Below are positions 43,601-57,450 of a stretch of 64,000 nucleotides of DNA, one piece after another (the stretch's first letter is position 1; each line of letters opens with the position of its first letter). The DNA lies in NCBI GenBank assembly GCA_964017125.1, contig OZ024909.1:53825085-53889084 (forward strand), written 5' to 3'. The stretch comes from Flabesymbios commensalis (taxonomy: Eukaryota; Annelida; Polychaeta; Terebellida; Flabelligeridae). The translations under genes were made by a program, and so were the position numbers. The notes under the pieces were generated by a model. It had not been told where the DNA came from. It made no database searches and saw nothing but the letters and a program-made list of their open reading frames with translations.

Positions 43601-44874
43601 ACTGTAATGGTATAAGTGCCAAAGCTACAACACTTTTCAACTAAGGGATGGGTGTGCGGGAAATGGTAACTTTCACAGAAAAGACAATTTTCATAGAAAT
43701 CTGGATACATTTTTGAGTGATGAAACAATCATTTTTCTAATAGCTGTAATGACATATTTTAAGAGACGTGTTATAGTACAGCAGCAGAGGGACCAAATTT
43801 TCAGGTACCTAAACCGGCGGGACAACATTTGTCCACATGTCTAGAATTGTTCCCAGGCCGGCCAGTCACCCCACTGAACACCTGTCCTCAAAAGTGCATT
43901 CCAATTTCTTGCCTCACCCCTTCCAATCACAATCTATTTTTTTTCAAATCCTTTTTCATATCTGATTGATGTCTGAGTCCGGATCTAATTTGTTTGTCTC
44001 GTGAGATACATTTATTTTTTTGTGAGTTATGTTTATTGTGTCCCTGCTTCCCGTGTATCTGTTACAACGAAATAATAATGCATTTAGTAATATCAAATTT
44101 ACATACATTGTTTCATTTATTAGCTATGACATTGGATAATATACTGAACTGTTTAATGATATTTCAGTGCTGAACAATAAAATTAGTAGTACCAGGGGAA
44201 TGTTGAACCGTCTTGATGTGGTAAGTTGTGCATGTCACAACTTGTCCCAGCAATAATGGCACAACGTCCCCTATAGTCACAGTCTTTTAAATCATTTCAT
44301 GTATCTTATGTATCATTATGTTTGGACCTTTTGGTCCAAATATATTAAGTTTTGTTTGGATCTCGACACTTTTATTATTCTATGTCCAGGATTATTTCTC
44401 CCTGAGTTGTTATCCAATCGACTTAAAATCTCGGCACAATGATCCTTAGGTTCTGTGGAGGTGTGCTATGACTTTTCTAAGAATTCCCAGTTCTTCTTCC
44501 GGATTTATTCAAGATTTTCTTGATCTCTAAGTGCTAATCGATGTTTGGCCACGTCGAATGTACACGTCGGGGGCTTATAATGCGCTATTTCTCCCTGAGT
44601 TTATATCCAATCGACTTCAAACCTTGGCACAATGATCCTGAAGTCAAGTCGTGTGCAATAACTTTTCTAAGGTATATATCATGTTCTGCCGGATTTATCC
44701 AGGTTTTTCTGGTTTACTATGTCGATCAATGGTGGTACATTGATGTACATGTCGGAAGAAGCCCTTGAATCTTGGCCGGTCAATATAAGGGCCCATCGTC
44801 AGAGGTGACAGGACCGGCTTGCCCCCTTTGGTCACCCTCTACATTTAATCAATTAAAATACAGAGGCCTATATC

Positions 44875-45085
44875 CAATAATGTTTCAATGTGGGCCCAGC
44901 GTCGCAGAGGGTTGCCCCAACCAACATTGGGTGTTTGATACGAACAGTAGAACCTTTCAAATGCTACAAATTAACATTGAAATAACAGTTGCAATTGCAT
45001 CAAACACGAAACGTCGACGCAATGTTGTTTTAATGTTTGGCCAGCGTCACAGACAGTAATACAACATTAAACCAACAAAGAAGTC
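44875..45085. mobile_element. Two MITE copies, CCCAGCAAACA family (block A)
   Basis: 44875-44945 holds GGGCCCAGCGTCGCAGAGGG. 45001-45085 holds TCAAACACGAAACGTCGACG and GGCCAGCGTCACAGACAG. Both have lost their outer ends. Confidence 0.7.
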
Positions 45086-45767
45086 AGAATCCAGAAATCT
45101 AAAATTTTAATCAATCTCTCATAATAAAAATAGCCCAACAATATTTAAAATGGTCGCCAACAAACGCACAAAACGTAGTCCAAACATTATTGTTACTTGA
45201 AAAGTTACAATTCACCTTTAGTTATTATTAATATCACATGAAAGGCTGGATCAACACCAGCGACAATTTACTGGATTAAAACACATGGCATTACCACACT
45301 TGATTCTAGAAATACTTTTTACTGCCACTATTTTTCCAAATAAAGAAAGTATGTAGACAAAAATGACATAATTATTGAAAACTAAATATATTTGGGCTAT
45401 GCCCAAATATATTGAGTTTTCAACAGAACTTTAAACTTATTATTCTTGGCACGTTTTTGTAAGACGCTATTTCTCCCTGAGTTATCTAATCGACTTGAAA
45501 TTTTGACACAACATTTCCACAGTAGTCAGGAGGAGTGCTATGACTTTTCTAAGACATCCATCGTGTTCTTCCGGATTAATCCAGGATTTTCTGGATCACT
45601 ATACTCTTTAATGGCAAAAGGTAGTTTCTGCTTACTTGTAAAGTGTTGGTTCTATAGTTGACATGTCGGGTGATTCTCCATTTATTGCAAGGAGGGTGAA
45701 CAGGGTGCCCCTAAGTCCAGACCTACTACACCCTTTAGTCTCTAGATTTGATAATAAAAATATATTT

Positions 45768-45977
45768 ATCCAATGTTTCAATTCCGGGCCAGCGTCGCAG
45801 ACGGTGACCCAGTATTGAACCAATATTGTGTATTCGGTATGGACAGTTGAAACCTTTCAAATGCTACAATTAAAATAACAGTTGCAATTATTTTCAAACA
45901 CAAAACATTGAATCAATGTTGTTTTAATGTTGGGCTAGCGTCGCGGATAGTGATACAACATTAAATCAACAGAGAGA
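45768..45977. mobile_element. Two MITE copies, CCCAGCAAACA family (block B)
   Basis: 45768-45836 has GGGCCAGCGTCGCAGACGGT. 45896-45977 has CAAACACAAAACATTGAATC and GGGCTAGCGTCGCGGATAGT. They are the duplicates of the pair in block A. Confidence 0.7.
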
Positions 45978-46559
45978 CAAGTCAATGTGTGTACTGTGCA
46001 CCCTGAATGTGATTCCATTTGACAAACAAATATACATCTATTTAATACTGCAAAAGCTCAGTGGGGACTTCTGAAATTTAAAGCCTGCAGTCCGAAGTCT
46101 AATTACAGTTCATGATGGCTGCCAAAAAACTCATACGCGAAATTCCAATCAATCTGTCATAATAAGAATAACCCAACCAAATTAAAAATGGCCACCACAA
46201 AAACTCCTAAAACCTAGCCCAAATATTATTGTTACTTGAAAAGTCACAATTCATGTCTAGTTTCTGAAATTGTTTTTTTTCCTCGATCGCGGCCATTTTG
46301 AATTTTGCAATGACAAAAGCATTGCAATATTAAAATAAGACAAGAAATAAGTTTCCCGTGAACATTTTTACAAAAAAACAGATATTACAAAGGAATATAT
46401 TTGAATTTCTTCATAAGAAAAAAAATCAGTATTGTACTTTGGATTTTTGCAAACAAAATACAATGAGCCTTTAAAACTCAAAGCGAAGACACGGAATGAG
46501 TTATCCGTGAAAAATTAGGTGAAAAAGAGGTATTACAAAGGAATATATGTTAAATTCAT

Positions 46560-48265
46560 CGTAAGCTGCAATTTTTTATGGCTTCTGGCGGCCATTTCGG
46601 AATTTCGAAATGTTCCGCTCCTGGGAAACGTTGGGACTTTTGACAGGTCATTAAGGATAACCATCTAAATAGCATACAATAATATACATGAATTGCATAA
46701 ATGAACATACATGAGGCATCTGTGGCATGGACAACCCCTGGGTAGATCACTTGTCCAGACCATAATGATCCCGGTTTTGGAGATACAAATTACAATATGC
46801 CATCAAATTAAAGCTGTTAGGTTGGTGTATCATGTTTTTTCTTCGACGTTGGACTAGCTTGTACAAATATTATGCAAATGTTTTGTTTTTGCCGAGGTGT
46901 ATTGTTATAATGCACTGTTTATGTTTCGATGTTTTATTTTCACTGAATAAATCAAATCAAAAGGCTCCACAGACGGAACTAAGTGTCAAGTGGAGCGTTT
47001 TCACACGCCACACGTCACACGATTTTGATGCGTTTTTTTAACACACAGCCAAATATAGGCATATACATAGTTAAAGTACGAAGTTCAGTCTATAGTCGAT
47101 GATCATGACAATGACAATGTTAAATATAGTCAAATGTTTAAAGCCTTTTTTCTAAAAAAATTGTAAAAAACCACCTATTTTAACTAGGGCCTACATGTGT
47201 AATTGTATATTTTCTTTTTGACTCTCGTACCTAACTGCATATAGTAGGCCTAAGGATATGTAAGGTTTTAGGGGATGTTAATTTAAGAATTGTAAGGATC
47301 GCCACGACCAATTGTGCCTTGGGAAATACCTTACTCAGGATTTACCACGCGATTCTAACACGCGTTACTCATCGAAAATCACTTTTCATTTAAAATGTTT
47401 GTGTGTCGCGTGATGGACGTCAATCACTTTCAATTTTTTTTAACTAACGTTACACCAAAAATGTTCCTCAGAAAAACTTTCAAAATCTGGAGAGGCTATA
47501 CCGGAAGGACAGGACCCACTTCAACTATTTTTAAATATTTTTGTAATTAGGCTACCTATATATTCACAGCAGAATTAGCTAATTTTTTTGTAATCTTTAT
47601 CAATAACGTCACTAGACCTACCCATACCTCCTGAAAATTTAGACCTATATTACGGTACTAATAGATTGAAAAAGTGTAGCAACGTACGTAGGGCCTATAA
47701 ATTAATGATATTGTCTAAATCCGAAGAGATCGACTCAAATATAGACTCAATTATATAGAGTCTATAACTTCAGATTAATTGTAATATATTTATGTTTAGT
47801 CTTCTGTACACCGATTAGATCGTGTCCTACCTGGGCGTTGCCCTTTTCAAATTATTATGAATAATTACAAGCTAAGTATTAACTCTGGATTTGTATCATT
47901 GCGTTTATGGTAGGACAAGTCTCACATATCTATGTGTGGGCGGCCTATACATCACTGTCATCTCATATGCTGATGCATGGTGTGTGTTTGGAGCTCTACA
48001 GCACAAGATGCTAACCGTTTAACATTTTTTTGCTGATAGAATTTATTTAAAGGTTTATAAACTATTATGTAATCATAGAAATAACGGTGATTCCCATCTA
48101 GTGAGTGGGTTAGGCATAGCCTACTACAACTAAAACTACATTCACTAGGTGGGGCTCGGTTTGCAATTATATAGATCATGAGCGTCTTCCATGACGATTT
48201 GTCATTTATGGAGGTATGCCTAGTAGGCCTAGGGCTTCACTGATTGTCACTATGATAATTATGTT
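46560..48265. other. Intergenic, nothing recognised
   Basis: Short open frames only. A 146-bp direct pair around TACAAAGGAATATAT (46388, 46534) lies at its left edge. Confidence 0.5.
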
Positions 48266-48269
48266 TTCT

Positions 48270-49504
<1,235 letters not shown>

Positions 49505-49512
<8 letters not shown>

Positions 49513-49790
49513 TAAATGGGGAGGGAAGGCGTTAATGGGCAGTGAGGAGGCGTTGAAGGGCAATGAGGAGGAGTTAAGGAACAACGAAGAGGTGGTCAGG
49601 GGCGGGTGGTGTTGTGGTGCTAAAGGGTGGTGGATGGGTGTTTAAGGGTGATAAGAAGGCGTTAAAGACGATAGAATCGCTAAAGGGCAACTGTGAAGAA
49701 TTACATGGTGACGGAGAACGTCAGAGAGCGACGGAAAGGCGTTAAATGGCCAAGAAAAAGCGTTAAAAGTTGATGGAGATACACTAAATT
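49505..49790 (+). repeat. 21-bp minisatellite, ALKGNEE type
   Basis: Units of the form GCGTTGAAGGGCAATGAGGA; the plus strand reads ALKGNEEELRNNEEVV in one stretch. Same family as 815-1520 and 55060-55660. Its right flank (CCAAGCTGAAATATT and AAATGGCCGCC, 49815-49875) is the reverse complement of 54888-54965, so the flank is part of the same composite repeat. Confidence 0.75.
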
Positions 49791-50094
49791 TTGCGTAGAT
49801 TTCGAAAATCACTGCCTCCAAGCTGAAATATTGTACGCTCATAGTCAAATTAACCAGTTTCAAAATGGCCGCCAAGAGTTTATCGTAACAAAATATAATC
49901 TTAATAAACGGCTTAAAACTCCTTTCAAACCCTCTAATATTACTAATCTATGGACTCACAAATCATTGCTGGCATTACTTTTGCTTTATTGCTGTCAAAA
50001 ATTCAAAATGCCAAAAAATGCCAAATGGTGTTTCTATCATAACCTGTGTATTAGTTCAACGAATTTGATTAAACTTTTGGGAGAATCGTTCTCA

Positions 50095-50740
50095 TCGTGT
50101 TAAAAGCACAAACTTTGTTACAGAGCTGGACTAGAATATACTGATCCATATTGGAAGCGGAACCACCTTGTAGCTGTACTGCATGAGCTTCGTTCAGGGC
50201 ATTTTCAACCCCACTTATTTTTTTTTAATTAATGTAAGTTATTATTTAAAAAAATATATGTTTCACCAGAAATGTCCACAAAACTGTTATATAAAATAGT
50301 AGGCCTACCATAAATCGAGTAAAATAGCTCAAAATGTGATAAAAGCAATACATTTTGCACAAAGCTGCACAATGGGATACTAATCCATATTGGAAGGGGG
50401 ATAACCTAGTAACTGTAGCGTAAAGACTTAGCCCAGGGCATTTTTCACCCACCCTTATATTTTTTCGAAAAATAGTAGGCCTGAGTATATTTAAATATTA
50501 TGTTTCACAAAAGATATGTTTGTTTATTATTGCTTTTAGTGGTTCTTTTAATCAAAACAGTTGTAAATCCATTGCGCGTTTTTTCGACCAATTATTGTAA
50601 TAAGTACCCTAAATTAGGTAAAATGGTACAAAATGTGATAAAAGCTGCACAAATGAAGGAGAACCAATTTGTAGCTGTAGTGTAAGGGCTTTTTCCATTA
50701 GGCTATTTATAGTCCTACCTTATTTTTTCAAACAAATTGA
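50095..50740. repeat. Tandem repeat, about 235-300-bp units, three copies
   Basis: Shared phrases: GTGATAAAAGCnnnACA, GATACTnATCCATATTGGAAG, TAGTAACTGTAGnGTAAnG and AGGGCATTTTTCACCC, at about 50104, 50337 and 50635. The third copy is shortened. Confidence 0.75.
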
Positions 50741-50760
50741 GTGATTATTAAACAAAAATT

Positions 50761-52508
50761 GGCCTGGTGCACGAAAAGTGGTTAAATTGGTTAGCATCTG
50801 TATCAAAAAAAAAATCTGATTTGGCCCAAAATCTACATAAATAGAGCCACATACTGTATGTCAACTGATAGACTGCATTTAAAAAAAATGTATTATCAGT
50901 GTTTACACAAATTCATTGAAATCAGTAGACATGGTCAGTTAGGGGACGGATGTGACACATAGATATCTCCATGAAAGCAATATGAAATTTACATGGAAAA
51001 AATGTTATTACTGAAAAAACAAACCTGCTTTTACATGGTCTATTTAATGATGTTCTATTAAATTTAATACTAAATTGTAACTTTGTTCGCACATTTGTTA
51101 CATAATCTTACAAAGTCAGCCGGATACAGGGTATTATCAGTCGGATTAAATGAATGTCAACTAGCTCCAAATATTATTTGATAGATAAGATAAAGCATAT
51201 TCTGTACACAGCTCTATGTGAAGGTATTTAAATAAATACATATGTTTTCCTTACCCAGCCATTAAAGATCAGCTACTTAGTTTGGTAGGAATATCTATAT
51301 AACATCTGAGTGATCTGAACCCGAGTAAGTGGTCTTTTATCACCGTTTTATACTGTAAATTCACGTTATGATATCTGATATAAATGTAAGTTTTGAAAAA
51401 CACAAATATATGTTTAAATCCAAAATTGTGATATATTGCTATTTCAATAATCTAAATTGCTTCACATGGTGCTAGGATACTTTATAAATGGTCAAAACAT
51501 TATCTGTCAAATACCAGTGCTTGATAAAGAGCGTAGATTAGACTTTCTAAAATCGTGTCACGTCCGTCCCCCCTGGAAACTAATATTGTTGTTGCCGGGT
51601 AGAAAACAGTTCTAAATATAATATGAACTATTGTAAAGTGTGCATATAATATAAATGATCACATTGCAGCTTTATTCCACTATGATCCTAACATTTTATT
51701 CAAGATTTCACGCGTAAATACATATTATGGGGGACGGACGTGACAGGGTGGGGACGAACAGCCATATTTGTGCTATCTGACAGAAATCTTCTTAACATTT
51801 ATCCATTCAAAGTTGCTGTAATTAACATATCACCTGAAGACTGCATAATCACCAAATCGTCAATGACAAATATTTCTGCTTCCTTGATTTTCACCTGGGG
51901 GGGGGGGGGGGACGGACGTGACAGATTTTTTTTGTGAATTTCGCCGTCTAGACACCCCAATATTTCACTAAAACTTTATTTGTATAAATATATTTTTGTA
52001 TCTGCTGGTCATATACACATATTATGCCATATAATAAAAACAAAATATAAACTATCATGTGATGATTATTAATTTTAGGTGATTAAATAAATAAATAAGT
52101 CAAAATGCTTGAAAAAACGTTACAAGGATATCGTTTTCCATTGCAAATCAAACTGACCTAAATAATTGAGCTAGATGCACATGATATACCTTAAATTGAA
52201 GGTATTTTTATGTAGTGTAATATAGGATTTGCTGTCTAATGTAATAATGCACAATTTTTATATGGCAATAATATAAAAAAAAAATTGATGCTAACTCGTA
52301 ACAGTGCATTTTTTACCATTTTTGGTGACCTATATGCTATTTTTACTTTTTTTCGCTCATTCAAATTCGCTAAAAAGTAACATTTAGCTCGAATGTATGC
52401 CCAAGTTCATTTTCAATCAGCTTTAGTCTGTATTTGATGTATCTATTACGAATACTTGCATCCGTAACACGATTTAATAGAATTTGACCACTTTTCGTGC
52501 CACAGGCC
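50761..52508. mobile_element. Inverted-repeat DNA transposon, non-autonomous
   Basis: Ends GGCCTGGTGCACGAAAAGTG and CACTTTTCGTGCCACAGGCC are inverted repeats, extending to about 27 bp with a few differences, flanked by AATT on both sides (50757-50760, 52509-52512). Length 1,748 bp. Inside, GGGGACGGACGTGACA or a close variant occurs at about 50942, 51729 and 51909, and reversed at about 51556. No transposase seen. AATT may be a 4-bp target duplication or part of the termini. Confidence 0.8.
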
Positions 52509-52512
52509 AATT

Positions 52513-53930
52513 ATGTTTCTACTAATCTTTCCACAAAACGTATGTTATTAATGGTACTCGCATTTCTTTTATTAAAAAAACAGAGGCGGATCCGTGGGGT
52601 GTGTGGAGAGGGGGAGGGGGAGTGGACACACCCCTTTTTTGCCAAATTATTATAAAAAGTGAACTAACCTGGCTTGAATACACGAAACAAAAATCTTTGG
52701 GGCGGCAAATCACCCACGCCAGCCACAACATATGGACTCGCTATTGCACTAACACTTAATACGACCAAATTTTAAAAATAATCCGTTTTTTTTGCTTTTT
52801 TTTAAATGCGCTGGATATTTTTCCGGAATTTAACAAAAAAAAGATGCAAAGAATTAAAACATTACCGAAAAGCAAACTTTTACAAATATCTAAAAAATAA
52901 CAATATTTTTTGTAGATCTATGAAATTAGTGTCTTTACATATGTTTTTATTGTCAATTTATAAAATTAGCATGAATTAAACATCTTAAATATTTTTATAG
53001 AGCCTTATACCGGTAGGTATATGGTATTACAATATGACATTAACAAGTGAAGTACATCAAAGCATCAGCAGTTGTTGCTGTTGCGCAGTAGTCATGCATT
53101 AGAGGGTCAGATTCTCATTATAAAACTTTGATGCAACTATCTCATCGCAAAATGGAGTGCGCCCAACTCAATATCTTGCTGTATTATTGATAAAACCAGA
53201 ATTAAGATGCAGAATCTGATGTGCCCCAGATAAATTCAGGAGAATTAGTGAAGAATCAGAAGAAGTGAGATACCATTTCACTGTCGTCATTCCATCCCAC
53301 TTTATGTTTTTCATGACTTCGGTAAGTTCGATTGCACCTAGCATGTAGACTGGGGAATATTGTTACACACTATTAGGTACAATTTTAGTGATAAGTAATG
53401 GCAAGCACATTTCCCACCTGCAAAAAATATTAAAACGTGACGAAGAGTGACGTCTCAGTAAAAAGTGGAACAGCTGATAGGGTAAAGTAGGGCAATTCAG
53501 ATATCTCCTTAGATCCATCGATACTATAAATAAAGGGTATTGTAAAGAGGTGTAAATGATTAAAACTGTATATGAACACATCTACACAATAAATATCCAG
53601 TTGAAGAAGAAGTACTAGAATCCTACGTGGAGATGTGGGACACTTACGAAGAGAAACGTTTACCCGATGCCTAAAACTACTTATTGCATCGGCTCTCCTC
53701 TCTGTGCCTCCTAAATGTATAATACATTCACTTACTCCATAATCACTACTATATAATCATAATGAGGAACATTTGAATTATACAGGTAGCAAGGGTGATC
53801 TGAACACAATAAATATGATATTCTAGTCTATACAGTCATATTAAACTTGCTTTACATCACTATACTCTACTAGTATCTGTAATTTGATTCCGGAAGAGGA
53901 TGCTACAAATGAAGATAAACAGTTGCATCC
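52513..53930. other. Intergenic, nothing recognised
   Basis: AT-rich, no repeat or gene signal I can defend. Confidence 0.5.
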
Positions 53931-53939
53931 CGCGTCTGA

Positions 53940-54690
53940 TTCAAAGCTAAGACCAGACACAAACCTGGTCAAACTTTTCACTTAAATTTCTCATATCATT
54001 TCAAATTCCTTTGGGTAATTATCTAATCAGGGATACAAAGTCGCACTATCCCGGTAATATTGTAAGCGCTAGTGTATTTTCCTTACAAATACATAGTAAA
54101 ATATGGTAAGGGCTACTTAAATTTCGCTCTCGGCTAGTGAAACCTTTAGTCGAATTTGCACAACTGAAAATAACCTCTAGGGACATCATCATCGACACAC
54201 AACGTTGTTGCGACGTTGAATCAACGCCAGTGACGTTGACTCAACTTTGTAACAATGTCGTGTGCCCAGTGGGATATTATACTGCTGCTGACACTTCAAC
54301 ACCCATTGCCCATACTCCGATATGGATAATTAAACACAGATCTGGTCAAACTTTACAGTTAAATCAATGTATTTCTTCCGATGACCTTGGTTAGTGACCT
54401 TCAATAACCTCTGGTGTCCAATCCCAACACTGCCAGCTTCTCGATGTCCATTTGTCAGACTCCCACGTGCCAGATACTTATAACCTTTCCAATGATACCA
54501 GACACAAACTTGGTCAAAGATTTTAGTTAAATCACTCTTACATTTAGAAATGACCTTGGATGATGACCTCTCGGGACCTTTTCCACCACTACAGGTAGTC
54601 TAGCATTCATTTTTCATACTCTCAGATAGATAACCTTACGAAAAATACACATGGTCAACTAGTGAAATCACCTTTAACTGTTAGCTTAAT
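53940..54690. repeat. Degenerate tandem repeat, about 168-bp units
   Basis: ACCAGACACAAACnTGGTCAAA-type starts at about 53950, 54329, 54495 and 54640, followed by TTAGTTAAATCA and ATGACCTTGG. A MITE (54196-54274) interrupts the array. Confidence 0.7.
54196..54274. mobile_element. Small MITE related to the CCCAGCAAACA family
   Basis: CACACAACGTTGTTGCGACG and CAATGTCGTGTGCCCAGTGGG with the core GTTGAATCAACG and its mirror. A shorter variant with GTG in place of GCAAA at the terminus. Confidence 0.6.
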
Positions 54691-54879
54691 TTGAAACTTA
54701 TGATAAAAAACACGATTTGTCAGCAATTTTGGCGGCTATCTTGAATTTGAACAATTTATTTGAGCGATAAAGTAAAAATTGTGCCGGCAATAACTTCTGC
54801 ACCAACTGATTACTAATAAAATAGCGTTTGAATGTATTTTTAGGCCGGCTATTATACGATTTTTTTTTTTACAACAACT

Positions 54880-55730
54880 TTGTGGCGGCCATTTTGAAAA
54901 TGGCTAATTTGACGGTGATCGGACCATATTTCAGCTTGGAGACTTGATTTTCGCATTCTACGGGAAATTTTCTATAAAAATGATAATGTCTCTATCTTCT
55001 ACTCGTAATGTCCGCCTGGACTGTTTTACAGGCTTTGTTTCAGAAATGGAGTCTTAACTACTAAGGCGTTAAAGGCGATGGAAAGGTGATTTACCACCTT
55101 TCCATCGCCTTCAACGCCTTAACATCACCATTTAACGTATCTGCAGCGCCTTTTAAAATAATGATGGAAATGCGTTAAATGGCAATGGGAAGCCGGTAAA
55201 GGGGAGGAGGCGTTTAATTGCACAGAAAAGGCGTTAAAGATCGACGGAAAAAATATGAAGGTCGACCCAAAAGCATTGAAGGGCAATGAGAGGCGTTAAA
55301 TGCGTTAAAGGGCGACGGAAAGACCTTCAATTGCAAAGAAGATGCATTGACCTAAAAGCTACGAAGACACGTTCTTGTCTCCTTTTAGCGCATCTCCATG
55401 CCCCTTATTGCCTCTCTGTCGCCTTATAACGCCCTCGCTCGCTCTGTAACGCCTCTTGTCACTAATTAACGCCTCCTCATTTCTCTTTAATATGCCTCCT
55501 CATTGCCCTTTAATGCCTTTTCATTGTCCTTTAGCGCCTTCTCATTACCCTTCAATGTCTCCTCGTCGACCGTTAAAGCTTTTCCTTCACTCTTTAACAC
55601 TCCTTCATTAATTGCCCTTCAATGCCTTCGAGCCGATCTCTTCACCTTGAGCATGTTTAAGCATTTTAGCCCAACAGGATTAGATTATCCAGGTATTAAA
55701 AGGTATTATACGTGCTGCAATTTCTAGCAT
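54880..55730. repeat. Composite repeat with inverted 21-bp minisatellite
   Basis: Flank GGCGGCCATTTTGAAAATGG and ATATTTCAGCTTGGAGAC (54888-54965), then 21-bp units in the GCGTTAAAGG sense (55060-55345), then in the CTTTAACGCC sense (55380-55645), then GATCTCTTCACCTTGAGCAT. A hairpin, AAGGCGATGGAAAGGTG with CACCTTTCCATCGCCTT (55073-55115), lies near the switch. It is the third locus of the ALKGNEE-type array. Confidence 0.75.
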
Positions 55731-55739
55731 ATATGTTAA

Positions 55740-56245
55740 AATTTGTATTTGACCTTCAGGATGACTTCAAATCGCCAAAGTAATAGAAAAATGATATTTT
55801 TCACACAAAATCCCACGAAAAAGAGTTTTTTAAACATGTTCTAGCTGTATTTGTTAAAACTCATCTTCTCCTTTACTTGACCTTGAAATCGAGCTTTTGA
55901 TCTTGAAGATGACATTTTATTATCAAAATTGTTCCAGGAATAGACTATTAAGTCAAAAATCACACCAAAAAGACATATTAAACTTCTTCCTATTCTGTTT
56001 CTTAAAGATCATATTTTTACATTTTTTGCCCTTGGAAATGACCTTTCGACCTTGAAGATGACCTTGGATCAACCAAATAATACAAAAAATGGATTTTTCG
56101 GACAAAATCCCATTAACATGATTAAAAAGAAGTATTACACATGTTCCTAGCTTTATTTGTTGAAAATGTTATTTTTGCTTATTTGACCTTAAAATTGACT
56201 TTTTGACCCTGACGATGACCTTGAGTCCTAAAAATAATACAAAAA
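55740..56245. repeat. Degenerate tandem repeat, about 150-bp units
   Basis: TTTGACCTTnAnnATGAC, TCACACnAAAATCCCA and ATGTTCnTAGCTnTATTTGT recur about three times. It is the inverted counterpart of 1-620. Confidence 0.7.
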
Positions 56246-57229
56246 ATGCATTGCCCAGTCAATATCAATACTATCTGCAATACCCCGCTACTATATTGTT
56301 TTCACACCCTGTGGGGCTCAACATTGTATATATATTTATTTACAACCTGTCCTTATTTAACGAACATTCAGTCTGAAAATATTTATTTCAAAAAATACTC
56401 CAGCCCCCTCCTCCCCCTGGAGATTAAATGGTGGCCCAATAAGACGTACGTAGTACCAGATCCTGTGAGACTGACTGCCTAATGACAAATAGTCTATAAT
56501 ATCACCCTATATTATCAGATAAACATAATTCAACATCAGAAACCCAGGCGCCTGACAGCAGGAAAAAAGACTTGTACGCTAATGCAAAGGCAGGCATGAG
56601 AAAGGCTCCTTCTGTCTTGCTAAATATATGAAAAGGGAAATACTGTTGAAAAGTTTGGTAAATAACTATAGACCGATACCACTATTGAACAGTGTTAGCA
56701 CGTACAATGTTCATTACTAAAATTTACAAATGATTATTTTTTCAAACCTGTTTTCTCCCTTAACCTGTTTAAAATGTTTTTGAGGGTAAACATGGTAAAT
56801 GGTTGAATGTAATAGTAAATATTGAAAAAAATCTCATATATCTGTTTTACGAAATTGGCATACTCCATCCTCTGTGGGCAAGCGGTGATTTCGGCATCTC
56901 CTTGCGATATTGTTTTATGCCGTTTTTTTAATAAACTGATCCTTCAATCTCAGCTTAACTGACTGTTTGAATGCTTCTACAGAAGATGGAAGTGTTTGAT
57001 TCAGCCAAAATAAAAAAACACTAGATCAGTGTAGTTTTTACAACTTGAATCCATTCATATTTTAATATTTGTTTTCATCTAATGTATATAATGATGAATA
57101 AATGCTTGTCTTTATCTCATAAACACAACCTTGTCCAATATCTCAGCATACAGTATTTAATATCAACATCGCTAAGGGAATAGTATCCTAACTCTCGGTA
57201 AACCATCATATAAGAAGTGCACTTATGTA
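56246..57229. other. Intergenic; possible LINE scrap
   Basis: AATAACTATAGACCGATACC (about 56660) reads NNYRPIPLLNSVS, like the NYRP motif of LINE reverse transcriptases, but too little is left to be sure. Confidence 0.3.
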
Positions 57230-57450
57230 AAGATAATGCCAAAAAATAATGACACATTAATAGATAATGACACAAAATGTATTTGGAAACATTTTAATTC
57301 TATGAGTAGCAAAGGTAATGTCATAGATAAATGTGAAATAACTGGGTCAGAATGGAATAAATACTTTAAGAAGCTATTAAACAATGACGTGAATATTGAT
57401 AAAGATTTTCAAACAGTGACAGCTGATTTTGTTAGACAGCATAATGAATT

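Larger units (their letters stand above)
44390..46270. repeat. Tandemly duplicated block, about 0.9 kb each
   Basis: Block A (about 44580-45235) and block B (about 45465-46265) share, in order, TTTCTCCCTGAGTT, CTTCCGGATTnATCCAGG, two MITE cores, CTTTCAAATGCTACAA, ACAGTTGCAATT, TCTCATAATAA and ATTATTGTTACTTGAAAAG. The first 190 bp also occur once more upstream, from 44395. Confidence 0.8.
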
